Below, piece by piece: positions 1 to 10,205 of a DNA stretch of 64,000 nucleotides. Source of the stretch: Symmetrospora coprosmae. Lineage: Eukaryota; Basidiomycota; Cystobasidiomycetes; Symmetrosporaceae. The stretch's first letter is position 1. Every line of letters begins with the position of its first letter. The translations under genes were made by a program, and so were the position numbers. The notes below the pieces were generated by a model that was given only the letters and a program-made list of their open reading frames with translations, ran no database searches and was not told the origin of the DNA. Location of the stretch: assembly GCA_008802785.1 (NCBI GenBank), contig VUYT01000033.1, forward strand, positions 1 to 64,000, read 5' to 3'.

Positions 1-72
<72 letters not shown>

Positions 73-78
73 CGGGGT

Positions 79-112
<34 letters not shown>
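1..112. repeat. Near-pure G tract at window edge
   Basis: The first 112 bases are G except for a C near position 73, a T near 78 and a C at 113 where normal sequence resumes. It lies just upstream of the first readable RAD52 exon, where an intron and the missing RAD52 N-terminal exons should be. Nothing like it occurs elsewhere in the window. A sequencing or assembly artefact at a contig edge is the simplest explanation; a real homopolymer is possible. Confidence 0.9.
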
Positions 113-172
113 CGAAGAGACGCGTCATCCATGAACACCCCTCGTTGAACAACACGCTTGGCTTGCCTGCAG

Positions 173-1804
173 ATCGACTACGACGAGGAGAGCAAGAGAT
201 GGACCGCAGGCTGCACGGCCCTCGTCCGAGTCACCCTCGCCCACGGATCCTACCACGAGGACGTCGGTTACGGCAAGATGGACAACTGCAAGTCCAAGGG
301 AGACGCTATCGACAAGGTGCGTCCCGTCCTCATGCACGATTTCCTTGCGTGTTGCTGCGTGGCTCACAACCGCCTGTATGGTTGCCCCCATCCCCTGGCA
401 GATCAAGAAAGAAGCCGTTACGGACGCAACAAAGCGAGCTCTACGCTACTTTGGCAACCTCCTCGGCAACTGCGCCTACGACAAGACATTCCTCGAGAAC
501 ATTACAAAGGTAGCAAAGAAGGGGAAACCGAGCTTCAACGTTGGCGAGCTGCATCGACCAGACAAGGAGTGGCCCGATCCGCCAGCCTACAATGCGAGGC
601 GAGGGTCGACCCTCAAGAATGAGACATTTGCTTCTCAGACGCCTGCAGGAGAAGGGAACGACGAGCCAGAGGCAGGGCCATCTTCAAGGCCAATGCTCGC
701 CACGTCACTCTCGAAACAGCCCATCGCGCCTGCCACTCGACCGGGAGGACAGCAACAGAACGGCAACGCTGCCCGACCCCAAGGAGGCCAGCAGGCTCAT
801 CCGTCAGCTAACACCAACCGCAACACGACGGTCAGCAATGCGCCCCGACCGAATAATGCTCCGCAGGCTGGCCGAGCTCCCCAAGCCAACCCCGCCAACA
901 ACAATGTCCAGCGTGCCGCTCCGCCCAAAGTTGCCCCTGCGCCGCATGCTCCCATTCATAGGTCTGCACTCGCAGCAGAGGGGTCGGACGAGTTCTCTGG
1001 GATGTTCGACGGCGATGATGAGGACGATCTGTCGCCCGCCCCGGAGGAAGGAGGGCTGGGCGAAGTGCTCGACGAGAGCTTTCTCGCGGAGGGTGGAGTT
1101 GCGGATGACAGCGGATTTGTCGATGCTGTGCCGATGGAGATGAATGGACACATGGAGAAGCAGGTCAAGATGGAGACCCCTGGGCCGAGCGAGCATACGA
1201 GAGGCGCGCTTCCTCAGCACAGGTCGAGCGGGAGCGGTGGGCAGGTGAGCGAATCAGCAAACAGCTAAGTTTTGGGAGCAGGCCTGACTCGTCTGTGTTC
1301 TGCCAGGCAAGAGGAGTGGTTGCTATGCCCATTGGCGCGCCGAGGCCCGGCCCAACGTACGCAGCAGCCGGACCGACAAAGAGGAGTATCGATGCGGTGT
1401 AAGTTCGAGATCTCGAGGCTGTAGAAAGAAGCGGGAATTGACGAAGCTTATCCCGTAGAGAGACAAGCGATGACAACGCGTCAAGGGGTGTGAACATACA
1501 GCAACAGATGTCCGCGAATCTCGGCATATCTCGACAGATTGGGGCAGGAGCTGCCGGAACCGCAGGCAAGGGCAAGAGCCCAGCTGAGCGAGCCCGCGAA
1601 GCTCGACTGGCAGAGGAGCAAGCCCTGCGAGAGAAGGAGAACCAGCCCCAGCAGCAACAGGCGCGCACAGGCGGCGTGCAGATGACCGACGCTGCCAGAG
1701 CGGATATGATCGCGGCCAACAGGGCAATAGCGATGGCGAAGCGCGAGCAGGCCAAGCGGCTCAAGGTCAGCCAGGAGGGCGCAACGGCGGCCGGTGCGGC
1801 GTGA
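173..1804 (+). CDS. RAD52: DNA repair protein Rad52, 5'-truncated
   Basis: Rad52 loads Rad51 onto RPA-coated single strands and anneals complementary strands in homologous recombination in the nucleus. Readable exons are 173-316, 402-1244, 1307-1398 and 1459-1804, joined in frame by GT-AG introns. The first two exons encode the core of the conserved annealing domain: GSYHEDVGYG, then IKKEAVTDATKRALRYFGN and LLGNC, as in the family. After about residue 100 the protein becomes low-complexity (Q, N, P and A rich), then an acidic patch (DGDDEDDL), as expected for the Rad51/RPA-binding tail. The N-terminal roughly 70 residues and the start codon are missing, because the window begins inside an intron or in the G tract. 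The stop is TGA at 1802-1804. Confidence 0.93.
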
Positions 1805-2369
1805 TCTAACAAGACAAGAAGGAGCCGAATATTGCAAGATGCTCAAGCGCCCTCAGCCACACATCCGCAAGATCAGAGACGATGAAGCAGCCAGACAGCA
1901 AAAACAGACGATTTGACAACGCACGCGCAGACGCAGCGCGGACGCAGACGCAAACGCAGACGCGCAGACGCAGACAGACTCAAGCAGTAGCAGTGGCAGT
2001 ATCATGTTGATGTACAGACACAGACCTCACTCAGCATTTCCTCAACCGACCTTCCGGACTTTTTCGCTTTCTCTCTGCCCGGCTCTAGCATTCCTCAGTG
2101 ATCTCGTTGAATAGAAGCAGATCCCTTTCACTACTAGTAGCCTTTGCAAACATCGTCAGGCAGCTGGACGGTAGCTGGATCGCACGTTTGTATGTTGCTT
2201 ATCAGATGGTAGATTGTTGCGGGCCGGTACCTCCAGGACTACCAAACTGTGAACGATTGCCACGTACGCAAGATGGTAGACAACGATAGATAGACATGAC
2301 CTACAGGAGTCTGAGAAGAAATATCGACAGCGGCCGATGCGAGCTCGGTGGGCGGTCAGGATACACCCA
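1805..2369. other. Intergenic, convergent 3' ends
   Basis: This stretch lies between the stops of RAD52 (+) and the dehydrogenase (-). It holds an imperfect GACGCA-type repeat at about 1920-1980 and otherwise short frames without coding character. No gene is seen. Confidence 0.7.
1918..1981. repeat. Imperfect GACGCA/GCAGAC short tandem repeat
   Basis: Degenerate units of GACGCA and CGCAGA run for about 60 bases directly downstream of RAD52, probably in its 3' UTR. It looks like a decayed microsatellite. Confidence 0.8.
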
Positions 2370-3727
2370 TCAATAGCCTTCGCAGGCCTTCTCGAGCCAT
2401 GCCATCACCTGCGCTCGCGTCTTTGGATCGGTGGCCTGCTTGGATACGCTGCCGTGTCTCGCCCATGGGATGAGGTATGCTCCGTTAATCGTAGATGCAC
2501 TCTCCATGGTTCCGCCGTACAGCTGCGTCAGAGCGCCAAGCCTGTGGAGCGTACCAACGTATCAGCACACGCATCTCGCGAAGGCAAGAAGACCGAGCGC
2601 CATGTAGCCGGACACAGACTCACTTGACATCGGCAGCTGCCATGCTGAGCGGGAAGGGGAGGCCACCATCCGTGTGCGAGACGATGTTTGTCTTGATCAA
2701 ACCGGGGTGAAGGGCGCATGAGATGATTGACTGGGGTGCCTCAGCGGCCCACGTATCAGAGACGAAGATGTTGCCAAGCTTTGACATCCCATAGAGCATA
2801 CTGGTGGAGAGACAAACAAATGCTCAGGTCAGGTCATCTCCTCTGTCTCTGCTTCTTAGCCTGCCCGACCACTCACTCCATCGCCTTCCCGCCCATGTTC
2901 TTGATTGCCTCGTCTCGTTTGGCGCCGCCAGCAAAGGTGTCTTCGTCAATGCCGCTCGATGTGGGCACGGTGACGGTATGCAGGAAGCTAGAGGTATTAA
3001 CGATGCGAGAAGGCTCGTTCGATGTCGCTTGAAGAGCAGGCTTGATGCATTGCGTGAAGAAGTAAGGCCCGAGGACATTCGTGCCTGTTGCATATGGCTT
3101 TAGCGCCTTTCCGAGCTGATCTCAGAGGAAGTTCCGAAAACCCACCCCACTGAATGTCGTAGCCCTGAGCCGTGAGATCTCCCGGCTTCGGGGCCATGAT
3201 GCCTCTGTTGAGCGGTAAGAGCGCGTTCAGTAGGCCCCTTTACATCAAGATGCACGAAACAAGCGGTCCTGAGCGCACGCATTGTTGAACAGGACATCAA
3301 GCTTGGACTCTTTCGCTAGTAGAGCGTCCGCGCTCGCGCGGATCGCCTTCAGGTCACCAAGATCCAGCTGATGGAAGATGATCTCGGTCTTGGTCTGTGG
3401 GAACTCCTTGCGCAACTCCGCGATGGCAGCATCCGCCTTGGCCTTTGAGCGGGCGGCCAGGTAGAGCTTTCCGACATTGCGCTCGACCAGGCGTCGGCAG
3501 GTCTCGAGCCCCAAGCCAGAGTTGCCTCCAGTAACCAGCATGATCTGCGAACAAGCAAGGCGCGATGAGGAATCTCCACTGCTTCCCTTGTCGAGCGAGG
3601 AGAGACATCCCACCTTCTGCTCAATCGAAGCTGGCATATCGCGCTTCGGGTCGAACTTGGACGTGGGCGGGATGAGCTGCGAGAGGGCAGAATTGGGCCC
3701 AATGGCCGCAAAGAGTCCTCCGAACAT
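2370..3727 (-). CDS. Short-chain dehydrogenase/reductase (retinol-dehydrogenase-like)
   Basis: This is an NAD(P)-dependent oxidoreductase of the classical SDR fold; the substrate cannot be read from sequence. The start is the ATG at 3725-3727 (MFGGLFAAIGPNSAL). An intron follows IEQKV, then comes the Rossmann motif MLVTGGNSGLGLETCRRL. Further exons give LDVLFNNAGIMAPK (NNAG motif), then GTNVLGPYFFTQC, RIVNTSS and the catalytic YGMSK. The C-terminus reads KACEGY and stops at 2370-2372. Five introns were placed by frame and splice signals. Length is about 330 residues, typical of the retinol dehydrogenase/WWOX-like branch. The short hydrophobic N-terminus could associate with a membrane. The fungal family is large, so no symbol is given. 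Confidence 0.9.
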
Positions 3728-4082
3728 TGCGACTCGTCTCTTGCGGACTGGATGAGGGGTCTTCAGCAGGGGTTAGAGGCAGCTGGTCCAAAGCGAGCTC
3801 GAGCGGGATGCAGTCGCGGAAAGTGACTTGAGACGAAGAAAGCGAAGACAAGATGGAGCGAGTATAAGAGCCGCTTATTTCAGGCAGGGGAGAGCCGCGT
3901 CAGCTGTCGGCGCCTGTCAGTCGGGACCTGGCTGCATCAGACGGCATCACCGAGCTGGCCTCGCCTCGGTCGCTCGGGCTGGCATCGCCGAGTCGAGGCG
4001 AGGGGCAGCTAGCCCGCGGCCGGAAAGAGGCTCGATGCTGCCATCAGTGCGCATCAGTGCGCATCGAGCCACGGCGAACAAG
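3728..4082. promoter_or_regulatory. Intergenic promoter region
   Basis: These 355 bp lie upstream of the dehydrogenase (-) and of a possible divergent gene at 4083 (+). The longest open frame (from 3828) lacks coding composition. A duplicated CAGTGCGCAT lies near 4044-4063. No defined site was recognised. Confidence 0.4.
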
Positions 4083-4792
4083 ATGCAGGACCGCCTGCTG
4101 TGGTCGTCTCTTCTCTTTGCTTCGAACCAGGTAAATAACGCCCAAACATGGTACTGTATGGCGTCATCCGGAAGCCTGGGCGGAGAACATCCCATCGGAG
4201 CAGCAACAGCTGGTCAATACAATCTCCGGCCTATCCCATCCATCTCGCTTCGACGTTACAGAGCCCGCCTCCACATCGTTTGTGCGCACGACATCCCCGG
4301 TCAAGTCCGTTCTCTCCGGGTTCTCCTATATCTCTATACCTCTGGCGACTGCGCAAGTCCGTCTCGCTCGTTTGGCCTCCCGACGGGTTCTCCTCTGAGG
4401 GAAATGCCAGAGCTCTCTGAGGACAAGGACATTGATTTCTTTGACGCGTGCGAGAGCACTTCGGACCCTCTATCCAGGCAAGGAGCGTCGTCCATTGCTC
4501 TCCACCCTTACGGCCCAGCTATCGCACGCATCCCCGTATCTGGGCGATCCGGATGAGTCGGCGGATGTCACTCGGTCGTCGGGAGCGGGTCACGTGACCG
4601 CCAGGCAACCTCCGATAATCTGCTGCAATCTCCGCTTCCAAATGCTGAGCTTGCAGGTTTCCTTCCGCGCGCTACGAGCAATGCCTGCGACGTTGTCAAG
4701 AATTGGGACGTCTCCGCCCTGGTGTGCTCTGGTTATGCGCTCCCATGCGTTGCTGACCTTCCTGCAGGTGCCCGCCGGCACTGCCAAGAGTG
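4083..4792 (+). CDS. Possible unrecognised multi-exon gene
   Basis: I do not recognise this gene. A first exon 4083-4130 (MQDRLLWSSLLFASNQ) ends at a good GTAAAT donor. A 73-nt intron leads to a second exon at 4204 with strong C/G third-position bias (QQLVNTISGLSHPSRFDV, then TSFVRTTSPVKSVLSGF) that reaches a stop at 4396-4398. Two more coding-like stretches follow in other frames: about 4405-4575 (LYPGKERRPLL, SHASPYLGDPDESAD) and about 4613-4792 (NLLQSPLPNAELAGFLP, NACDVVKNWDVSALVC). They could be later exons joined by very short introns (38-54 nt, weak donors), or a decayed gene. Alternatively the gene is only 80 residues long. Product unknown. Confidence 0.35.
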
Positions 4793-4882
4793 ACGAGCAC
4801 CCCCCTCTGTGGAGCACATCATGATAAGGAAAAAAGCTTCGGACTAGAGATCAGCCTCAATCCCGTGGATAGCGCTCTCATT

Positions 4883-4923
4883 CTTCAGCTCCAGCTCCAG
4901 CTCCAGCTCCAGCTCCAGCTTCA
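4883..4923. repeat. (CTCCAG)n hexanucleotide repeat
   Basis: About six tandem copies of CTCCAG, followed by CT-rich sequence, lie about 110-150 bp upstream of the DUR3 start. A pyrimidine-rich tract of this kind is common in fungal promoters and leaders; any regulatory role is inference. Confidence 0.85.
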
Positions 4924-5029
4924 CCTCCGCTCTCTCCTCCTCCTTCCCTTCTAAGTCTGCAAAGCTCGCTTCAGCCTGCTCTCACCGATTATAGAAACAG
5001 CTACCTCACCCTACACATTCGTACCCATC

Positions 5030-7824
5030 ATGCCCGGCGTCGCGGTTCTACCACAAGGCGTCGGCTATGGAGTCGTCCTCGGTGTAGGCTCGCTCTTTGC
5101 AGTCCTCATGCTGGCCGTCACCTGGCTCTTCCGCCGCTACTCGGACGAACAGTCAGACGTGTCAGAGGCATCCGCCGAGGACTTCGTCAGTGCCAGCCAG
5201 AGCGTAAAACCTGGTCTCATCGCAGCGGGCATCGTTTCGGCGTGGACATGGGCAGCTACGCTCTTGACCTCCAGCGCCGTCGGATACCGCTTCGGAATAA
5301 GCGGGCCCTGGTGGTACGCTGCGGGAGCCAGCGTGCAAGTCATGCTGTTCGCAATGAGTGCGTACCGCAAAGTACTGCTCCGTGCCGCGTCTGTCACGCT
5401 GATGATGCTGACTTGATGCCGTTCCCCCGTAGACGCAGCTCGGCTGAAGCGCAACTTCCCGACCGCACATACCTATCTGGAGTGCATCTCGGCGAGGTGG
5501 GGCAAGGTTGCGCACTTCACTTTCATGTTCTTTGGCTTAGCCACGAACGGTACGGCTCTGGCGGCTTGTCAGATTCCGAGAGACAATGGATGCTGATACT
5601 GGCTTTTCAATCCCCCAAAGTGATTGTCTCGAGCATGTTGATCTTGGGAGGCTCCGCGGCCGTTGCGGATCTTACTGGCATCAATACCCTCGCCGCATGC
5701 TTCCTCATCCCAGTCAGCGTCTGCGTATTCGTCTTTTTTGGCGGAATCCGCTCGGCGCTTTTCGGCGATTTCGTGCATACGGTACGTACAGACCTGTCGG
5801 GCATGATGCACTGTCGCTTATCTGCCTATCATGCAGGTCATACTCCTGGTCCTCATCCTGGTCTTCATGTTCACCGCCTACGTGACGTCTCCCAAAATCG
5901 GAAGTCCGCGAGCGATGTACGACCTGCTCCAAGAGGCGGCTGCTCGCGCGCCAGTAGATGGGAACGCGAAGGGCAGCTATCTGACCATGCGATCCACCAA
6001 CGGGCTCATCTTCGGCGTTGTGAACCTCATCGGGAGTGAGTTCCTGGAGTCTGGGCCAAATATCTTGCTGTACGTCTTCATACTAACGCTGGAGCTTTTC
6101 GAATCGATTAATCAGACTTCGGTACTGTCTACGCTGGTGGGAAATTCGCTCTTTTGGCTCTGTTGGACAACCTAGGAGAATTGCTGACTTCCCGGTCTTG
6201 GCCTTCCAAACCGGACTCAATTGGACGCGAATTAGACCGTGAGTGGCTCTGTCTGAATCCCTGTAGCTGCGATTGCGCTGCTCACCTCTTCGAATGTCAT
6301 CGGGCTTTTCAGAGTCATACTGGCAGCGAGCGATAGCCTCGCAACCTTCCACGGCAGTCAAAGCCTTCTCCTTGGGAGGCACAGCGTGGATCGCGATTCC
6401 GTTCGGCTTTGCTACGACGCTCGGCCTTACCGCTGCTGCACTCACCTCAAACCCAGATTTCCCTGGGTACCCCTCGCCCCTCACCGCCTTCGAGGTCTCC
6501 GCTGGCCTGCCAGCACCCGCCGCAGCCTCTGCTCTGATGGGCCAGACTGGCGCTGTGCTCCTGCTCATCGTTCTCTTCCGTGGGTCTCGCGCAGCAGATC
6601 TACCCTGCGCAAAATGGGGCCAACGCTAATCATCGCACATCTGTCATGCAGTGGCTGTCGTATCCACCAGCGCTGCGGAGATGGTTGCGGTGTCTGGAAT
6701 CGGCACGTTCGACGTCTACAAGCGCTACATCAACCCTAATGCCACTGGAGCCCAGATCCTCAGGGTCAACAGGATGTGCATAATGTCCGTCGCACCGCCC
6801 GGTGAAGGTTTTGCTACCCAGCACCTCAGGATGGATTCTGAGAAGACGTGCTGATCTTAGCGGCTCTTCCCATCTTTCAGAGGTTGGGCTCTGCTGATGG
6901 GCTTGTTCGGCCTCATCTTTTTCTATATCGGCATTGGAATGGGATGGTTGTATACTGCCATGTGAGTCACTCCTCCAAGCTTAACGTCCAAGGCATCCAG
7001 GAAGGTCTTGCTAATACGCCTCTCCTCATACAGGGGTACTTTCGTACGTTACTAGCAAGGATGCTTCCGTGCACGAGACTGGCTGACACTTTGCCCTTCT
7101 GCAGATCGGATCCGCCGTTGTTCCAATCGCTCTGTCGATCATCAGCGCGCGAGCCAACAAGTGGGGTTGCATCGTTGGGGCCTGGGGCGGTCTCTGCTCG
7201 GGTCTCGTCGCCTGGATGGTGACAGCTGCCACACTCAACGACGGTGTCGTCAGCGTCACGACTCTTGGGCAGGACTACAGTGTTCTCGCCGGCAACCTCG
7301 GCGCTCTTGGCGTTGGAGCAATTATCGCAACGGTCAGCACGCTCGTCTGGCCCGAGCACTGCGACTGGGACGCCGTCCAAGCTCGCATGGCCGCCAACAA
7401 CGGCGAGAAGAATGTCGGACCATCTGTCATCGTTGCACCATCGCCGTCACCATCCAGCGAAGGGAAGGTAGACGACAAAGACGATGTCGGCGCAACCGCA
7501 GCCGTAAAGGACACAGAGGAAGGAGGCGAGCAGATCATTGCGGCCACTGGCGAATCCGTCAAGTCGCTCGACAAGGCCTTCCGCTTCGCCGCGTACTTCA
7601 GCACGACTCTCGCCGTCATCCTGCTAGTCCTCATCCCGCTGCCGCTCTTCGGGACATCCCACATCTTCAGCGTCCGGGACTTCACCATCTGGGTTGTCTT
7701 CGGTTTTATCTGGGTGTTCTACGCAATCGGCGCCGTGGTTTTATTTCCAATCTACGAATCCAGGAAGGAGCTCGGTGGCATATTCTCGCGCATGAGGGCC
7801 GACCTGATCAGGAAGAAGCAGTAG
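5030..7824 (+). CDS. DUR3: Urea/polyamine active transporter, sodium:solute symporter family
   Basis: Plasma-membrane symporter that imports urea (and polyamines in yeast). Start ATG at 5030 (MPGVAVLPQGVGYGV). Exons run 5030-5357, 5433-5549, 5621-5781, 5837-6035 and 6116-6136, then a likely 3-nt exon 6236-6238, then from 6313 onward to the TAG at 7822-7824. Many hydrophobic segments fit the roughly 13-15 helices of the family: SAVGYRFGISGPWWYAAG, VSSMLILGGSAAVADLTG, FGGIRSALFGDFVHT. The family signature NFGTV...DQSYWQRAIAS is restored only with the tiny exon; otherwise a 37-residue insert results. A hydrophilic loop follows about residue 600 (SPSPSSEGKVDDKDD) before the last two helices (FSVRDFTIWVVFGF). 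The tail ends RADLIRKKQ. Fungal DUR3 genes are typically under nitrogen control; no GATA-site analysis was done. Confidence 0.93.
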
Positions 7825-7955
7825 TGATAGTCGCAGTGGAAATAGTGAAGGTCTCTGGACGAGCACGGGTCATCTGCATTACCGCATCGCAAGCCTTCTA
7901 CCGTCTACAGTCTACTCGTCGCTTTGTCCCTAACGCCTTCACTGATCGCCGGGAT

Positions 7956-9782
7956 TCACTTTGAGCTGAGCGCTGCGACACCGGGGAGATCCTTGCCCTC
8001 GAGCAGCTCGAGCGACGCTCCGCCTCCAGTAGAAACGTGGCTGAGCTTGTCCTCTGCCTTGTAGTTGGCGACGACGGTGGCGGTGTCTCCACCTCCGACA
8101 ATCACGGTCGCGCCATTGGCGGCGGCCTCGATGCACGCGTCCAAGCTGGCTTTAGAGCCCGCAGCAAAGTTCTCAAACTCGAACACGCCCGCGGGGCCGT
8201 TCCAGAGGATGGTCTTGCTCGCCTTGATGGTCTCTGCAAAGAGCTTGCGCGACTCTGGCCCGGCGTCGAGGCCCATGAGGCCGTCCTTGATGCCCTCTGC
8301 GTCCGTGGCGGCTCCGACGGTGGCGTCCTTGTCAAAGTTGTCGGCGGTGACGTAGTCGACGGGGAAGACGAGCTTGACGCCGTTCTTCTTTGCCTTGTCC
8401 ATGATGCCCTGCACCTTCTGCGAGCCCGGCTCGTCGAACAGCGAGTTGCCAATCGACACGCCCTCGATCGTCTTCTTGAAGGTGAAGGCCATCCCGCCGC
8501 ACACGATCAGGCTGTCGACCTTGTCGAGGAGGTTGTCAATGAGCTGAATCTTGTCGCTGATCTTTGCGCCGCCGAGAATGGCGAGGAACGGGCGCTCGGG
8601 GCTCTCGAGGGCTCTGCGAATGGACACGAGACGGATTGATCCAACGTCCGTCAGCAAGAGAATCAGGGGGCCATGCTTGCCAGTGTGATGCAACCCACTT
8701 GGCAAAGAACTCGAGCTCCTTCTTCATGAGGAAACCGGCGGCCTTCTGGGGGAGGTCAACGCCGACCATGGACGAGTGCGCGCGGTGGGCGGTCCCGAAG
8801 GCGTCGTTGATGTCTGTGGGCGAATGCTGGCGTGATCAGGTTCCGCGGTACACTCGCCGCTAAGCAAGATGAGCCAGCACCTACAGACGTCACCGAGAGC
8901 GGTGAGTCCTTTGCGGAACTCTTCAACCTTTGCCGGGTCGGCCTTTGTCTTCTGGCCGTCCTTTGTCTTTGAGGATCCTTCCTCCTCAATGTGGAATCGG
9001 AGGTTCTCGAGGAGGATGCTGTGTATGCACAAATTGAGGACAGTTCAGAGCAGCTCGCAGCTTGATGTGGATGCGGGCCAGGCTCTGCGCTCGCAGGGCG
9101 AGGACTCACACCTGGCCATCAGACGCGGCGTTGACCTTCTTCTCGACGTCTGCGCCGACGCAGTCGTCTGCGAACTCGACGTCCTTCTTGAGGACTGGGG
9201 CAGGTCGACACGGACGGTGTTTCAGCGTGTGCCGCGTACAGAGAGACAGTATGTAGTCCTCGAGCAGACTCACGCTGGCCGAGCTCTGCGGCCACCGGCT
9301 TGAGGCTGTACTTTAGATTGACGGATCCATCCGGGCGGCCGAGGTGCGACATGAGGACGACGGCTTTTGCGCCGCTGTCGATGGCGTGTTTGATGGTTGG
9401 GAGTGCCGCGACGATGCGCTGTGTCCCGTGGGGATGTTCAGTGTCAGTCCTGGTGGGCGTGCAGCGGCATACATGTGTCCCCTCCCCTCCCTCAACAGAG
9501 ATAGCGACTGCGACTGACGGCATTGTTTGTGATCTTGCCGTTGCTGTCGAATGGGACGTTGAAGTCGACGCTGTGCACAATTGCAGGATGTCTGTCAGCT
9601 ATACGTCGTTGTCGCTATCCTGCCGCCGCCCTCACCGGATGAGGACGCGCTTCCCCTTGAGGTCGACGTCGCTGATGCTGAGCTTGGACGAGAGGGACTG
9701 CGCAAGGGGCGGATACCCGTCAGAGGGATGAGCGAGCACGGCAGGGAGCAGGCAATATACTGCTGATATCCTCATTCACCAT
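7956..9782 (-). CDS. PGK1: Phosphoglycerate kinase
   Basis: Cytosolic glycolytic enzyme that transfers phosphate from 1,3-bisphosphoglycerate to ADP. The start codon (complement of 9780-9782) is followed at once by a GTGAAT donor; after an 82-nt intron the protein continues [20 protein letters not shown]. Next come [70 protein letters not shown] and the nucleotide-binding GPAGVFE. The C-terminus reads [19 protein letters not shown]. These are the canonical PGK motifs in order, about 415 residues in total. At least eight introns interrupt the gene. Its stop lies 131 bp from the convergent DUR3 stop. The placement of the initial M exon rests on the family-typical N-terminus and splice signals. 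Confidence 0.96.
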
Positions 9783-10205
9783 GGTTGGGATGGATGGATG
9801 GATAGATCAGGCTGAAGATGCGATGGGGAAGATGGAAAGAGTCACCGTGCAGCGGGACGGGACGGGACGGCCATGGGAAATGACAGAGATGATAGTCGCA
9901 TTGCATTGCAGAGCAGAGCAGTACAACAACCAATACCGGCTGCTACAGACGACGAGACAGGACAGGAGGGGATGGGCGAGATCATCTTGGGCAATGGCGG
10001 GCCTGGGTGGGTGGATGGCAGCGGATGGGGCGCAGGACTGGACTGAGTCAGACAGAGAGGAAAAGGACAATAGATGAGCGACGCCCTTGCCTCGCTCAGA
10101 CCCACGAGCAACGTGACACCGGGCAATGTCGCCTGGTCTGACGCACCATCACGCTCCAGTCCATGTGTGCCTTGCGCCCATGCGCCTGCGCCGCCCACCA
10201 GCCTA
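9783..10205. promoter_or_regulatory. PGK1 upstream region / UBC9 downstream region
   Basis: These 423 bp precede PGK1 (-) and follow UBC9 (-). They contain GGATGG repeats (9788-9803), several GGGACGGGACGG runs and GGCAATGGCGGGCC-type G-rich stretches. No gene is seen. The region likely carries the PGK1 promoter and 5' leader. Confidence 0.5.

Noticed and set aside
3828-4556. 242-codon + frame upstream of DUR3
   Set aside because: Only its last part overlaps the candidate exons at 4083-4792, in a different frame; the rest has poor codon bias.
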